Shown here: piece after piece, positions 17,321-24,650 of the stretch | Numbering within the stretch: position 1 is the first letter of the stretch | Layout: each line of letters starts with the position of its first letter | From: Holophagales bacterium | GTDB lineage: Bacteria > Acidobacteriota > Thermoanaerobaculia > UBA5066 | Assembly: GCA_016719485.1 (NCBI GenBank) | Contig: JADJZB010000004.1 | Location: forward strand, 380,001-444,000 | Length of the DNA stretch: 64,000 nucleotides | Reading direction: 5' to 3' | Made by a program: the position numbers and the translations under genes | Notes under the pieces: generated by a model | Databases searched by the model: none | Told to the model about the DNA's origin: nothing | Seen by the model: the letters and a program-made list of their open reading frames with translations, nothing else

Positions 17321-19867
17321 GTGCCGATCCGGGTCGACCTCGCCTCCAGGACCGTGACGCTCTCTCCGGGCGCGCTCCTCGCCCCCACCGCCCGCCGCAT
17401 CGGGGACGGCCGGGGCGATGCGATGGAGCGGCGCTGGATCGGCCAGGCGGTTCACCGCCGCGTCCTCTCGGACGCGCTCGCCACGATTCCCGGCTACGCG
17501 GTGGAGAAAGCCGTCCGCCTCACGTTCCCCGTCGACGGCTTCACGGCGATCCTGGAGGGACGTCTCGACGGCCGCTTCGAGGACGAGGACGGAACGACCG
17601 TCGTGGACGAGGTGAAGTCGGTCCACTTCGCCGAGGAGCTGCCGCGCCTGCTCGGGTCGCCGCGCCTGGACCGCTTCGCCAGGCAGCTCCAGTGGTACCT
17701 CCTCGCCGTCTCGAGAACGGAGGGCCGCCCCGTCCGAGGGCGCCTCGTCCTCGCCGACATCGAGACGGGCGACACGAGTCTCGTTCCGGTCCCGCTGGAC
17801 CAGGGCGAGGTCGAGGCGGACCTCGTCGAAAGGGTCCGGGGCGCCCTCGCGGCGTTCTTCGGAGAGCTCGCGCTCGCCGAGGCCAAGGCGGCCGAGGCCG
17901 ACGACCTCGTCTTTCCGTTCGGCCGTTTCCGCCCCGGGCAGCGCGAGATGATGGCGGCCGTGGCCCGGGCGGTGCGCTCCGGCGAGCAGCTCCTCGTCGA
18001 AGCGCCGACGGGCATCGGAAAGACCGCGGCAGCCCTCCTGCCGATGCTCGTGGAGGCGCTGAGGCAGGGCCGCAAGCTCTACGTCCTGACGTCGAAGACG
18101 ACCCAGCAGGAGATCTTCCGCAAGACTCTGGAGGCGATCGCCTCGTCCTCGGCCCGCTCGGTCCGCCTGCGCGCCAAGGAGAGGATGTGCGCCAACGGCG
18201 TCGTCCTCTGCCACGAGGACCACTGCGCGTACGCGAGGGATTACGCCGCCAAGCTCGACGCCTCCGGCCTCCTCGACCGGCTTCTCGCCGTCACGCCCCA
18301 CCTCGAGCCCGACTTCATCTTCGAGGAATCGCGGGCCGAGGAAGTCTGTCCGTTCGAGGTCTCGCTCGAGCTGGCGGAGCGGGCCGACGTCGTCCTCGGT
18401 GACTACAACTACGCGTTCGACCCCGTCGTCGCACTGTCGGGACTGCGCGATCCGGCCTCGCTCGAGGGGGCGCTCCTGCTCGTCGACGAAGTCCACAACC
18501 TCGTCGACCGCGGCCGGGCCATCTGGTCTCCGGAGCTCTCCGAGACCGAGGTGCGGCGCCTCTCCGAGGTCATCGGCACGACGAACCCCAGGACCGCGGC
18601 GGCGGCGCAGGAGGCGGCAGCGGAGGTCCTCGCCCTCGTCCACGAAGCCGCTTCGGCGCTCGGGCCCTCGAGCGACCCGTGGAACCCGGCCACCGAGCTC
18701 GTCCCGCTCGACCTCGACCGGCTCGACGACGTGCGTCTCTCGATGGAGTCTCTCCTCGTCCGCCATCTCGCCGACCTGAGGAACGGGGCCGACCGCGTCC
18801 CCGACGACCCGGTCCTCGGCCTCTACTTCCTTTTCGCGGGGTTCCACGACGTGGCCCGGCGGGCCGCGCCGGCGGGCCGCCTCGCCGAGGCGTTCGACCT
18901 CATCGCCTCCCGCGGGCCCGGCGGAGCACGCCTCTCGATTCTCTGCAAGGACCCGTCGCGCCTCCTCGCCGAGACGTTCGACGCCGCCTTCGCGACGGTC
19001 GGCATGTCGGCGACGCTGAGCCCTCCCGAGTTCTACCGCGACCTCCTCGGCTTCGACCACGACCGGACCTCCGTCCTCCTGCTCCCCTCTCCGTTTCCAC
19101 GCGAGAACCGCGTCGTCGTCGTCGCGCCACACGTCGACACGACCTGGAAAGGGCGGGCGGCCGCGATGCCAGAGATCGCCCGCGTCGTCGCGGAGATCGC
19201 CGACGCCTGTCCCGGGAACGTCCTCGCACTCTTCCCTTCGTATCGCTTCGTCGACGACGCCAGAGCTCTCCTGCCGCCCCTGCCGGGGCACCGCGTCCTG
19301 CGCCCGTCGGACCGTTCCACCGAGCTGGAGAGGAACGCCGTTCTCGACGCGCTACGGGAAGACAAGTCGCGGATCCTCCTGCTCGCCGTCTCCGGCGGTC
19401 CGTTCGCCGAGGGGGTCGACTACCCCGGCGAGATGCTCCACGGAGTCGTCGTCGTCTCCCCCGCTCTCCCGCAGGTCCGCTTCGAGCAGGAACGCATGCG
19501 CCTCTACTTCGAGGAGCGCTACGGCCGCGGCTTCGAGTACGCCTACGTCATCCCGGGAATGACGAGGGTGGTCCAGAGCGCAGGTCGTGTGATCCGGTCG
19601 GAGACCGACGTCGGCGTCATCGCTCTCGTCTGCCGCCGTTTCCTGCAGAACCCTTACAGGAAGTTCCTGCCGTCCCACTGGTACGACGAGAGCCCCGCGG
19701 AGCTCGCCTGCACAGCGCCGCGCGAGCCGGTCCGCGCTTTCTTCGACAGGGCCTTCGCTCTGCCTGCGGCCGTTTCCCCGGCCGGTGCCCCGCCGCTTCT
19801 GCCCGGTGCCGGAAAAGGAAAAGGCCCCGCGCGACGGCGGGGCCGGAAGGTGTCGGAGGAAAACTGA
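17321..19867 (+). CDS. PD-(D/E)XK nuclease fused to XPD/DinG-type iron-sulfur helicase
   Basis: An 848-residue DNA repair protein. The N-terminal 190 residues look like a PD-(D/E)XK nuclease: EGRLDGRFEDEDGTTVVDEV followed by KS supplies the acidic residues and lysine, and QLQWYLLAV fits the Cas4/RecB-like subgroup. The helicase part has Walker A (VEAPTGIGKTAAAL, near residue 228) and DEVH-type Walker B (LLLVDEVHNLVD). Four cysteines between them (ERMCAN, VLCHEDHCAYARDY, EVCPFEV) fit the XPD-type 4Fe-4S cluster. VLGDYNYAFD and the C-terminal VQSAGRVIRSETDVG motif VI complete it. It probably unwinds damaged or structured DNA 5' to 3'; nuclease activity is inferred. Confidence 0.9.
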   Translation: MPIRVDLASRTVTLSPGALLAPTARRIGDGRGDAMERRWIGQAVHRRVLSDALATIPGYAVEKAVRLTFPVDGFTAILEGRLDGRFEDEDGTTVVDEVKSVHFAEELPRLLGSPRLDRFARQLQWYLLAVSRTEGRPVRGRLVLADIETGDTSLVPVPLDQGEVEADLVERVRGALAAFFGELALAEAKAAEADDLVFPFGRFRPGQREMMAAVARAVRSGEQLLVEAPTGIGKTAAALLPMLVEALRQGRKLYVLTSKTTQQEIFRKTLEAIASSSARSVRLRAKERMCANGVVLCHEDHCAYARDYAAKLDASGLLDRLLAVTPHLEPDFIFEESRAEEVCPFEVSLELAERADVVLGDYNYAFDPVVALSGLRDPASLEGALLLVDEVHNLVDRGRAIWSPELSETEVRRLSEVIGTTNPRTAAAAQEAAAEVLALVHEAASALGPSSDPWNPATELVPLDLDRLDDVRLSMESLLVRHLADLRNGADRVPDDPVLGLYFLFAGFHDVARRAAPAGRLAEAFDLIASRGPGGARLSILCKDPSRLLAETFDAAFATVGMSATLSPPEFYRDLLGFDHDRTSVLLLPSPFPRENRVVVVAPHVDTTWKGRAAAMPEIARVVAEIADACPGNVLALFPSYRFVDDARALLPPLPGHRVLRPSDRSTELERNAVLDALREDKSRILLLAVSGGPFAEGVDYPGEMLHGVVVVSPALPQVRFEQERMRLYFEERYGRGFEYAYVIPGMTRVVQSAGRVIRSETDVGVIALVCRRFLQNPYRKFLPSHWYDESPAELACTAPREPVRAFFDRAFALPAAVSPAGAPPLLPGAGKGKGPARRRGRKVSEEN
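19813..19844 (-). terminator. Rho-independent terminator of the GWALD-repeat gene, inside helicase codons
   Basis: On the minus strand GGCCCCGC and GCGGGGCC form an 8-bp stem around a 6-base loop, followed by TTTTCCTTTT. It lies 27 bases past the stop of the minus-strand secreted protein and within the last codons of the convergent helicase gene. Confidence 0.7.
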
Positions 19868-19870
19868 GCT

Positions 19871-21553
19871 TCAGCGCACGAGGGTGTTGTTGTTGACGAT
19901 GAAGCGGCGGGTACCGGCCGAGCGGTAGTTCCCCCGCCCGTCGATGACCTCGACGAGGAGGTCGTGCTCCGAGTTGGCGATCTTCGTCGTGTCGAGGTAG
20001 AAGCGCCAGCGGGAGTTTCCCCTCTGCGGGTAGTTCGGGTAGATCGCGGAGACGTCGGGGCTCGGGAGCCCGTACTCGGCGTAGTCGCGCCCCGTGACGG
20101 CGTCGACCTGCGCGACCCCGTCGATCAGGACACGGACGCGGATGACGCCGTCCAGGTCGAGCGCCCAGCCGAAGACCGGGAAGATGCCGCCGATGAACTC
20201 GTAGTTCGACGGGTCGTCCACGTAGCCGAGCGGCGGGGGGTCGAGATTCTGCGTCGCACACTCGAGGTTGACCGGCAGCTCCTTGAGGAGGGTGACGTTG
20301 TCCTCCTTGTCGGCAGCCTTGATCTGGAGCATGTGGTTCCCCTCCTTGATCCCCATGTCGGTCAGGAGGTATCCCACGTCGACGGCGAAGAAGAACCCGG
20401 CGTTCGCCGACTGCGTGAAGCCGGGGTAGAGGACGTTCAGGTCGGGCCGGTAGAAGCCGTAGCAGTCGACGAGCGCGTTGTTCAGGTTGAACTCGCGCCG
20501 GCAGCCGAGCGTTCCGAACGCGCCGCGGGTGTCCTTGAGGACCGCCCCGTCCAGCTCGAGGAAGACGTGCGAGACGCCGCCGCGCTCGGCATAGATCGAT
20601 GTGTCGAGGGCCCACCCGGTGACGGTCATGATGTACCGGGTGTCCCGGATCTCGCCGCCCGAAGGCCCGCCGGGGAGCCGCAGGCAGTTGCCGAACCACG
20701 TCGCCTGCAGGAGCGGGTACTCCACCTCGCCGAACGGCGGGAGGTTGGGCGCGTTGTTGAAGACCTGGAAGCGGCGGGTGGCCAGGAGCCCCTGCTGCCC
20801 CTGGTCGTCGGTCGCCTTGACGGTCAGCGTGTGCACGCCGTTCGTCAGCCGCGTCGAGTCGATGAAGATGACGAACCCCGAGCTGGTGGCATCGGGCACG
20901 TTCGGGTAGTACGCGGCGACGTCGGGACGGTTCACGCCAATGACGGCCTCGCGCTCGAGGAGTCCGTCGATGAAGACGTCGACGTGCTCCACGCGCCGGT
21001 CGTCGAGCGCCCAGCCGGCCACCGCGAGGACCCCGTTGGCGTGGACGGACGAGTCCGGAATCGGGACGTCGAGGACGCCGAACGGCGGCTGGTTCTTCGC
21101 GTTGTCGATCCGGATCGTGCGCGGCGCGAGGAAGTAGCAGCAGCCCGTGACGTCGGTGATCCGGACGTAGAGCTTGTGCGACCCGTTCGAGTAGTTCGCC
21201 GCGCGGAACGACATCTCGAAGCCGGGGGCCGCGCCGGGCGTCCCCGCATACTGCGGAAAGGCCTGCATGACGTCGGGCCGCGGCAGGTTGACGTTGGCGC
21301 CGCCGGCCGGCGTCACGCGGTTCGCCTCGTCTGTTCCATCGACGTAGAGGTCGATGTTCGAGACGAGGTTCCCGTTCAACGCGAACCCGGCCACGCGAAC
21401 GTAGCCCGAGACGAGCGCCCCTTCCGCCGGGACCTCGATCGTCCCCACGGTCTGTCCGGGACACCCCTCGGTCGGGCAGTCCGCGAACGCGGGTGCTCCG
21501 ACCGTCAGGAGGACCGCCGCCATCACCGGAAGGACCAGAGCGTTGAGCTTCAT
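19871..21553 (-). CDS. Secreted GWALD-type Ig-like repeat protein
   Basis: The ATG at 21553 is preceded by GGAGGAAG with 4-5 bases spacing. It begins a signal peptide (MKLNALVLPVMAAVLLTVGA then PAFA). The 560-residue protein has four repeats of about 115-130 residues. Each holds a version of VxGWALDxxxVxxVxVxIDG, then RPDVxxxYP, then LxNGxHxLxVKAxD. The first repeat uses VAGFALNGN and the others GWALDD, GWALDT and GWALDL. The pattern suggests Ig-like or FN3-like beta domains carried on the cell surface or secreted. Several cysteine pairs (CPTEGC, GCC) may be disulfides. The role is unknown; adhesion or binding is a guess. Confidence 0.85.
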   Translation of the reverse strand: MKLNALVLPVMAAVLLTVGAPAFADCPTEGCPGQTVGTIEVPAEGALVSGYVRVAGFALNGNLVSNIDLYVDGTDEANRVTPAGGANVNLPRPDVMQAFPQYAGTPGAAPGFEMSFRAANYSNGSHKLYVRITDVTGCCYFLAPRTIRIDNAKNQPPFGVLDVPIPDSSVHANGVLAVAGWALDDRRVEHVDVFIDGLLEREAVIGVNRPDVAAYYPNVPDATSSGFVIFIDSTRLTNGVHTLTVKATDDQGQQGLLATRRFQVFNNAPNLPPFGEVEYPLLQATWFGNCLRLPGGPSGGEIRDTRYIMTVTGWALDTSIYAERGGVSHVFLELDGAVLKDTRGAFGTLGCRREFNLNNALVDCYGFYRPDLNVLYPGFTQSANAGFFFAVDVGYLLTDMGIKEGNHMLQIKAADKEDNVTLLKELPVNLECATQNLDPPPLGYVDDPSNYEFIGGIFPVFGWALDLDGVIRVRVLIDGVAQVDAVTGRDYAEYGLPSPDVSAIYPNYPQRGNSRWRFYLDTTKIANSEHDLLVEVIDGRGNYRSAGTRRFIVNNNTLVR

Positions 21554-21677
21554 CAGTCTTCCTCCCCAGGCCCACGAGGTCTCAGGTTCACGGCTTCCGG
21601 CCACCTCGCGGAACAGACCGGGAACCTTGAGAACGTGCGTTCGTTTGCAGCGATTCTAGGAGCGGCCCAAAGCCCTG

Positions 21678-22655
21678 TCAATGCGGGGGTTCGCGGGATT
21701 CTCCGGCGGCCCGGGCGTGAGCGAGCGCCCCCTCGGCCGTCCCCGCCGGGTCGTAGCCCCCCTCGAGAACCGAAACGAGGCGGCCGGAAGCGAAGGTGTC
21801 GGCCGCTGCGACGAGAGCCTTCGTCATCCGGGCGAACCCCTTCCCGGACAGCCTCATGCCGCCGAGGGGATCGGAGCGGTGGGCGTCGAAACCGGCGCTG
21901 ACGAGAACGAGGTCGGGCCGAAAGCGCCTGAGCAGGGCGTCCAGAGACGCCTCAAACCCACCCGCGTACGCGTCGTCGCCGGCACCGGCGCCGACCGGGA
22001 CGTTCGCCGTCAGGCCGAGCCCCGGGCCGGATCCCGTCTCGTCCCTGCTCCCGGTCCCCGGATAGAAGGGATACCGGTGAACCGAGAGGTACGCGACGCT
22101 GCCGTCCTCCCAGAACGTCTCCTGAGTCCCGTTTCCGTGGTGGACGTCGAAGTCGGCCACCAGGACCCTGTCGGCACCGTGGCGCCGCTGGGCGTCCCGC
22201 GCCGCCACGGCGACGGCGTTGAAGAAACAGAAGCCCATCGCCTCCGCCGCCCGGGCGTGATGTCCGGGCGGCCGCGTCACGACGAAGCCGCGCCGGGTCG
22301 CCCCCGTCATCACGTCGTCGACGGCTGCGAGCAGGAGCCCGACGGTCCGCTCGGAAACGTCGTACGTCGAGCGGGACATCGGGTTGTCCGGGGAATCGAA
22401 CAGCGTGAAGGGCCGGCCGAGCTCTTCCGGGCCGCGAGAAGCAGCCTCGCGGACCCGCTCGACGTACGCGGGGTCGTGGACGAGCGACAGGGAGCTCCAC
22501 GTTCGCTCGGGAGACGGGGGCCGCCGCATCCCGAACCCGCCGGTCTCGAGCGCCTTCACGACCGAGACGACCCGCTCTGGCCCCTCTGGATGAAACGCCC
22601 CGGTCCCGTGCCGCAGGACGAGCGGGTCGTGGTAGATGCGAAGCGGGTCCGTCAC
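21678..22655 (-). CDS. Histone deacetylase-family (HDAC/AcuC-like) zinc amidohydrolase
   Basis: A 325-residue arginase/deacetylase-fold enzyme removing acetyl groups from lysines or small amines. The whole motif set is present: HPEGPERV near the N-terminus, RPPGHHA, GFCFFNAVAVAA, the zinc ligands in VADFDVHHGNGTQ, then SAGFDAHRSDPLGG and VLEGGYD. Bacterial members act on acetyl-CoA synthetase (AcuC), acetylpolyamines or other substrates; none is indicated here. The GTG at 22655 has a TATAAC hexamer 8 bases upstream and no ribosome binding site. Confidence 0.93.
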   Translation of the reverse strand: MTDPLRIYHDPLVLRHGTGAFHPEGPERVVSVVKALETGGFGMRRPPSPERTWSSLSLVHDPAYVERVREAASRGPEELGRPFTLFDSPDNPMSRSTYDVSERTVGLLLAAVDDVMTGATRRGFVVTRPPGHHARAAEAMGFCFFNAVAVAARDAQRRHGADRVLVADFDVHHGNGTQETFWEDGSVAYLSVHRYPFYPGTGSRDETGSGPGLGLTANVPVGAGAGDDAYAGGFEASLDALLRRFRPDLVLVSAGFDAHRSDPLGGMRLSGKGFARMTKALVAAADTFASGRLVSVLEGGYDPAGTAEGALAHARAAGESREPPH

Positions 22656-22663
22656 CGGTCTTC

Positions 22664-22669
22664 GTTATA
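22664..22669 (-). promoter_or_regulatory. -10-like box (TATAAC) for the deacetylase gene
   Basis: The minus-strand hexamer ends 8 bases before the GTG. It forms a divergent pair with the box at 22697. Confidence 0.4.
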
Positions 22670-22696
22670 CGACGGGACCCCGGGAAACCCGTGCAT

Positions 22697-22702
22697 TACC
22701 AT
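22697..22702 (+). promoter_or_regulatory. -10-like box (TACCAT) for the UPF0104 gene
   Basis: The hexamer ends 6 bases before the GTG at 22709. It supports that start over the GTG at 22691, which lies upstream of the box. Confidence 0.35.
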
Positions 22703-22708
22703 TCGCCC

Positions 22709-23764
22709 GTGTCGAAGACCGCCGCGAACGCGCTCCGGATCGCCGTCTCCCTGGGGCTGGCGGCTCTTCTGCTCTGGCTCTTCTTCCGCAACCTCGATCT
22801 CGCGGAGCTGGCGAAGACTCTGTCGGCCGCCCACCCGGGCTGGCTGGCCCTCGCCCTGGCGATCACCTTGTTCAACTTCCCCTTCCGTTCGTGGCGGTGG
22901 ACGCGGCTTCTCCACCACGTCCAGCACGTCCCCCAGCGCGAGGCCCTCTCGGCCACGTGCATCGGATTCGCGGCGTCCGTCCTCCTTCCGGCCAGGGCCG
23001 GAGAGATCGTCCGGCCGGCGGTCCTCTCCCGGCGGACCGGCCTTCCCTTTGCGCCCGCGCTCGCCTCGATCGCCGTGGAGCGTCTCATCGATCTCGTCGC
23101 GGTCGTCTTCCTGTTCGTCGTCTATGCCATCGGCGGCTGGGAGCCGGCCGACCTTCCGGCCGAAGCCCACGGTCGGCTCGAGCTCCTGCGCCGCTCCGCG
23201 TTTCTCCTCGGCACGGCAACCCTCGTCGTCTTCGCCGGTCTCGGCCTCCTCGCGGCCAGGCCGCACCTGGCCGACGGGTTCCTCGGTCCGCTCGAGCGTC
23301 GGCTCCCGGCCCGGATCGCGACCCGGGTCGTCGCGCTCCTGCGCTCGTTCCTGGGTGGACTCGCGTCGATCCGCACGGGCAGCGACGTGGCCGTCATGAG
23401 CTCCTCCACGCTCGTGATGTGGCTCCTGAACGTCCTCCAGTTCTACGCGGTGGCGCGAGCGTTCGAAGTGGTGCTGCCATTCCCGGTGTTCTTCTTCGTC
23501 CTGACGTGGGCCGTCCTCGGCCTCGCCGTCCCGACCCCCGGAGGTGTCGGCGGCTACCACGCGGCCGTCGCCTACTCCCTGGCGGGCTTCTACGCCGTGG
23601 CGGCCGCGCCCGCGGCCGCCACGGCGCTCGTGACGCACGCCATCGCCTTCGTTCCGGTCACGATCGCGGGCGTCGCGTTCCTCGCCGCCAGCGGTCTGAC
23701 GTTCCGGCGGCTCGCCGCCGGGCCTGCCGGGACCGGCACGGGCGGGAGTAGTCTCTCCACGTGA
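22709..23764 (+). CDS. UPF0104 / lysylphosphatidylglycerol-synthase-type membrane protein
   Basis: About 351 residues from the GTG at 22709; a GTG at 22691 is an alternative start. Eight or so membrane helices are visible (RIAVSLGLAALLLWLFF, LALALAITLFNFPF, LIDLVAVVFLFVVYAI, AFLLGTATLVVFAGLGLL, and others). Family features include FRSWRWTRLL, the ATCIGFAASVLLPARAGEIVRP segment, LASIAVERLIDL and VPTPGGVGGYHAAV. This fold is the flippase or membrane half of MprF-like proteins and occurs alone in many bacteria with an unclear lipid-related role. It overlaps the start of nrdR (ACGTGA) and leads the downstream cluster. Confidence 0.88.
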   Translation: MSKTAANALRIAVSLGLAALLLWLFFRNLDLAELAKTLSAAHPGWLALALAITLFNFPFRSWRWTRLLHHVQHVPQREALSATCIGFAASVLLPARAGEIVRPAVLSRRTGLPFAPALASIAVERLIDLVAVVFLFVVYAIGGWEPADLPAEAHGRLELLRRSAFLLGTATLVVFAGLGLLAARPHLADGFLGPLERRLPARIATRVVALLRSFLGGLASIRTGSDVAVMSSSTLVMWLLNVLQFYAVARAFEVVLPFPVFFFVLTWAVLGLAVPTPGGVGGYHAAVAYSLAGFYAVAAAPAAATALVTHAIAFVPVTIAGVAFLAASGLTFRRLAAGPAGTGTGGSSLST

Positions 23765-24240
23765 AGTGCCCCTTCTGCGACGGCGTCGCCGACAAGGTGG
23801 TCGATTCCCGCGAGAGCCGGGAGGGTGAGGTCATTCGCAGGCGCCGCGAGTGCCTCGCCTGCCAGAGGCGCTTCACGTCCTACGAACGGGTCGAGGAGGC
23901 GCCGCTCGTCGTCGTGAAGAGCGACGGACGGCGCGAGGAGTTCGACCGCGCGAAGATCCTCAGGGGCCTCCGCAGGGCCTGCGAGAAGCGACCGGTGGAG
24001 CCGTCCCGTCTCGAGGCGCTCTGCGACGAGGTGGAAGGCCTCTTCCCGACCCGCGAGCCGCGCGAGCTGAAGACCGGGGAGATCGGGGCCCACCTCATGG
24101 ACCGCCTCAGGGAGGTGGACCAGGTCGCCTTCGTGAGGTTCGCCTCCGTCTACAGGCGCTTCGAGGACGCGGGCGACTTCGTGGAGGAGGTCGAGACCCT
24201 GCTCTCGGACGCGCGCGACGCTTCACGGAGGAGCCGATGA
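23761..24240 (+). CDS. nrdR: Transcriptional repressor NrdR
   Basis: A 159-residue repressor of ribonucleotide reductase genes. It has an N-terminal zinc ribbon (MKCPFCDGVADKVVDSRES, then CLACQRRFTSYER) and an ATP-cone domain (VVVKSDGRREEFDRAKILRGLRRAC) that senses ATP/dATP. Length and motif order are standard. The GTG at 23761 overlaps the upstream membrane-protein stop. No nrd genes or NrdR boxes are in view, so its targets lie elsewhere. Translational coupling to the heat-shock gene through ATGA is unusual company for this regulator. Confidence 0.96.
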   Translation: MKCPFCDGVADKVVDSRESREGEVIRRRRECLACQRRFTSYERVEEAPLVVVKSDGRREEFDRAKILRGLRRACEKRPVEPSRLEALCDEVEGLFPTREPRELKTGEIGAHLMDRLREVDQVAFVRFASVYRRFEDAGDFVEEVETLLSDARDASRRSR

Positions 24241-24650
24241 CGAAAGGACGCCCCCAGGTCCGGTGGGCTTTCAGCTCCGGAGCGGGTGACCCCGGGGCTC
24301 CTCCTCCCCACCTTCCCCCCGTCGACGTCGTCGAGCACGCTCACGGCTGGCGCCTCGTCTTCGAGATCCCGGGGACCGACCCCGCCAGCGTCCGCGTCGA
24401 CGTCGCGGGGCGCGTCGTCGCCGTTCGCGGCGAGCGGCGACCGACCGAGCGCACGCACGGCACGTTCCTCTGCGTGGAGCGCGCCGCCGGCCCCTTCGAG
24501 CGCCTCGTGGAGCTGCCGGACGAGCTCGATCCCGACGGGGCCGCTGCCTCGTACGCAGACGGCCTCCTGACGCTCGAGATCCCCCGCCGCCCGGCGTCGC
24601 GGCATCGGACGATCCCGATCCGCCCGGCCCGGAGCGTCGAGAAGAAGTGA
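24237..24650 (+). CDS. Small heat-shock protein (Hsp20/alpha-crystallin)
   Basis: 137 residues from an ATG that overlaps the nrdR stop (ATGA), with GGAGGAG a few bases before it. The alpha-crystallin domain spans about residues 33-125: VDVVEHAHGWRLVFEIPGTD, VAVRGERRP, FERLVELPDELD, and YADGLLTLEIPRR near the end. The usual C-terminal I-x-I anchor is represented by TIPIRP. It holds unfolded proteins for refolding or degradation, which fits its place directly before lon (GTGA overlap). Confidence 0.92.
   Translation: MTKGRPQVRWAFSSGAGDPGAPPPHLPPVDVVEHAHGWRLVFEIPGTDPASVRVDVAGRVVAVRGERRPTERTHGTFLCVERAAGPFERLVELPDELDPDGAAASYADGLLTLEIPRRPASRHRTIPIRPARSVEKK

Noticed and set aside
17282..19291. N-terminal extension of the dacB frame over the helicase gene
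   Set aside because: It is antisense to the helicase; the signal peptide at the GTG of 17281 marks the true start.
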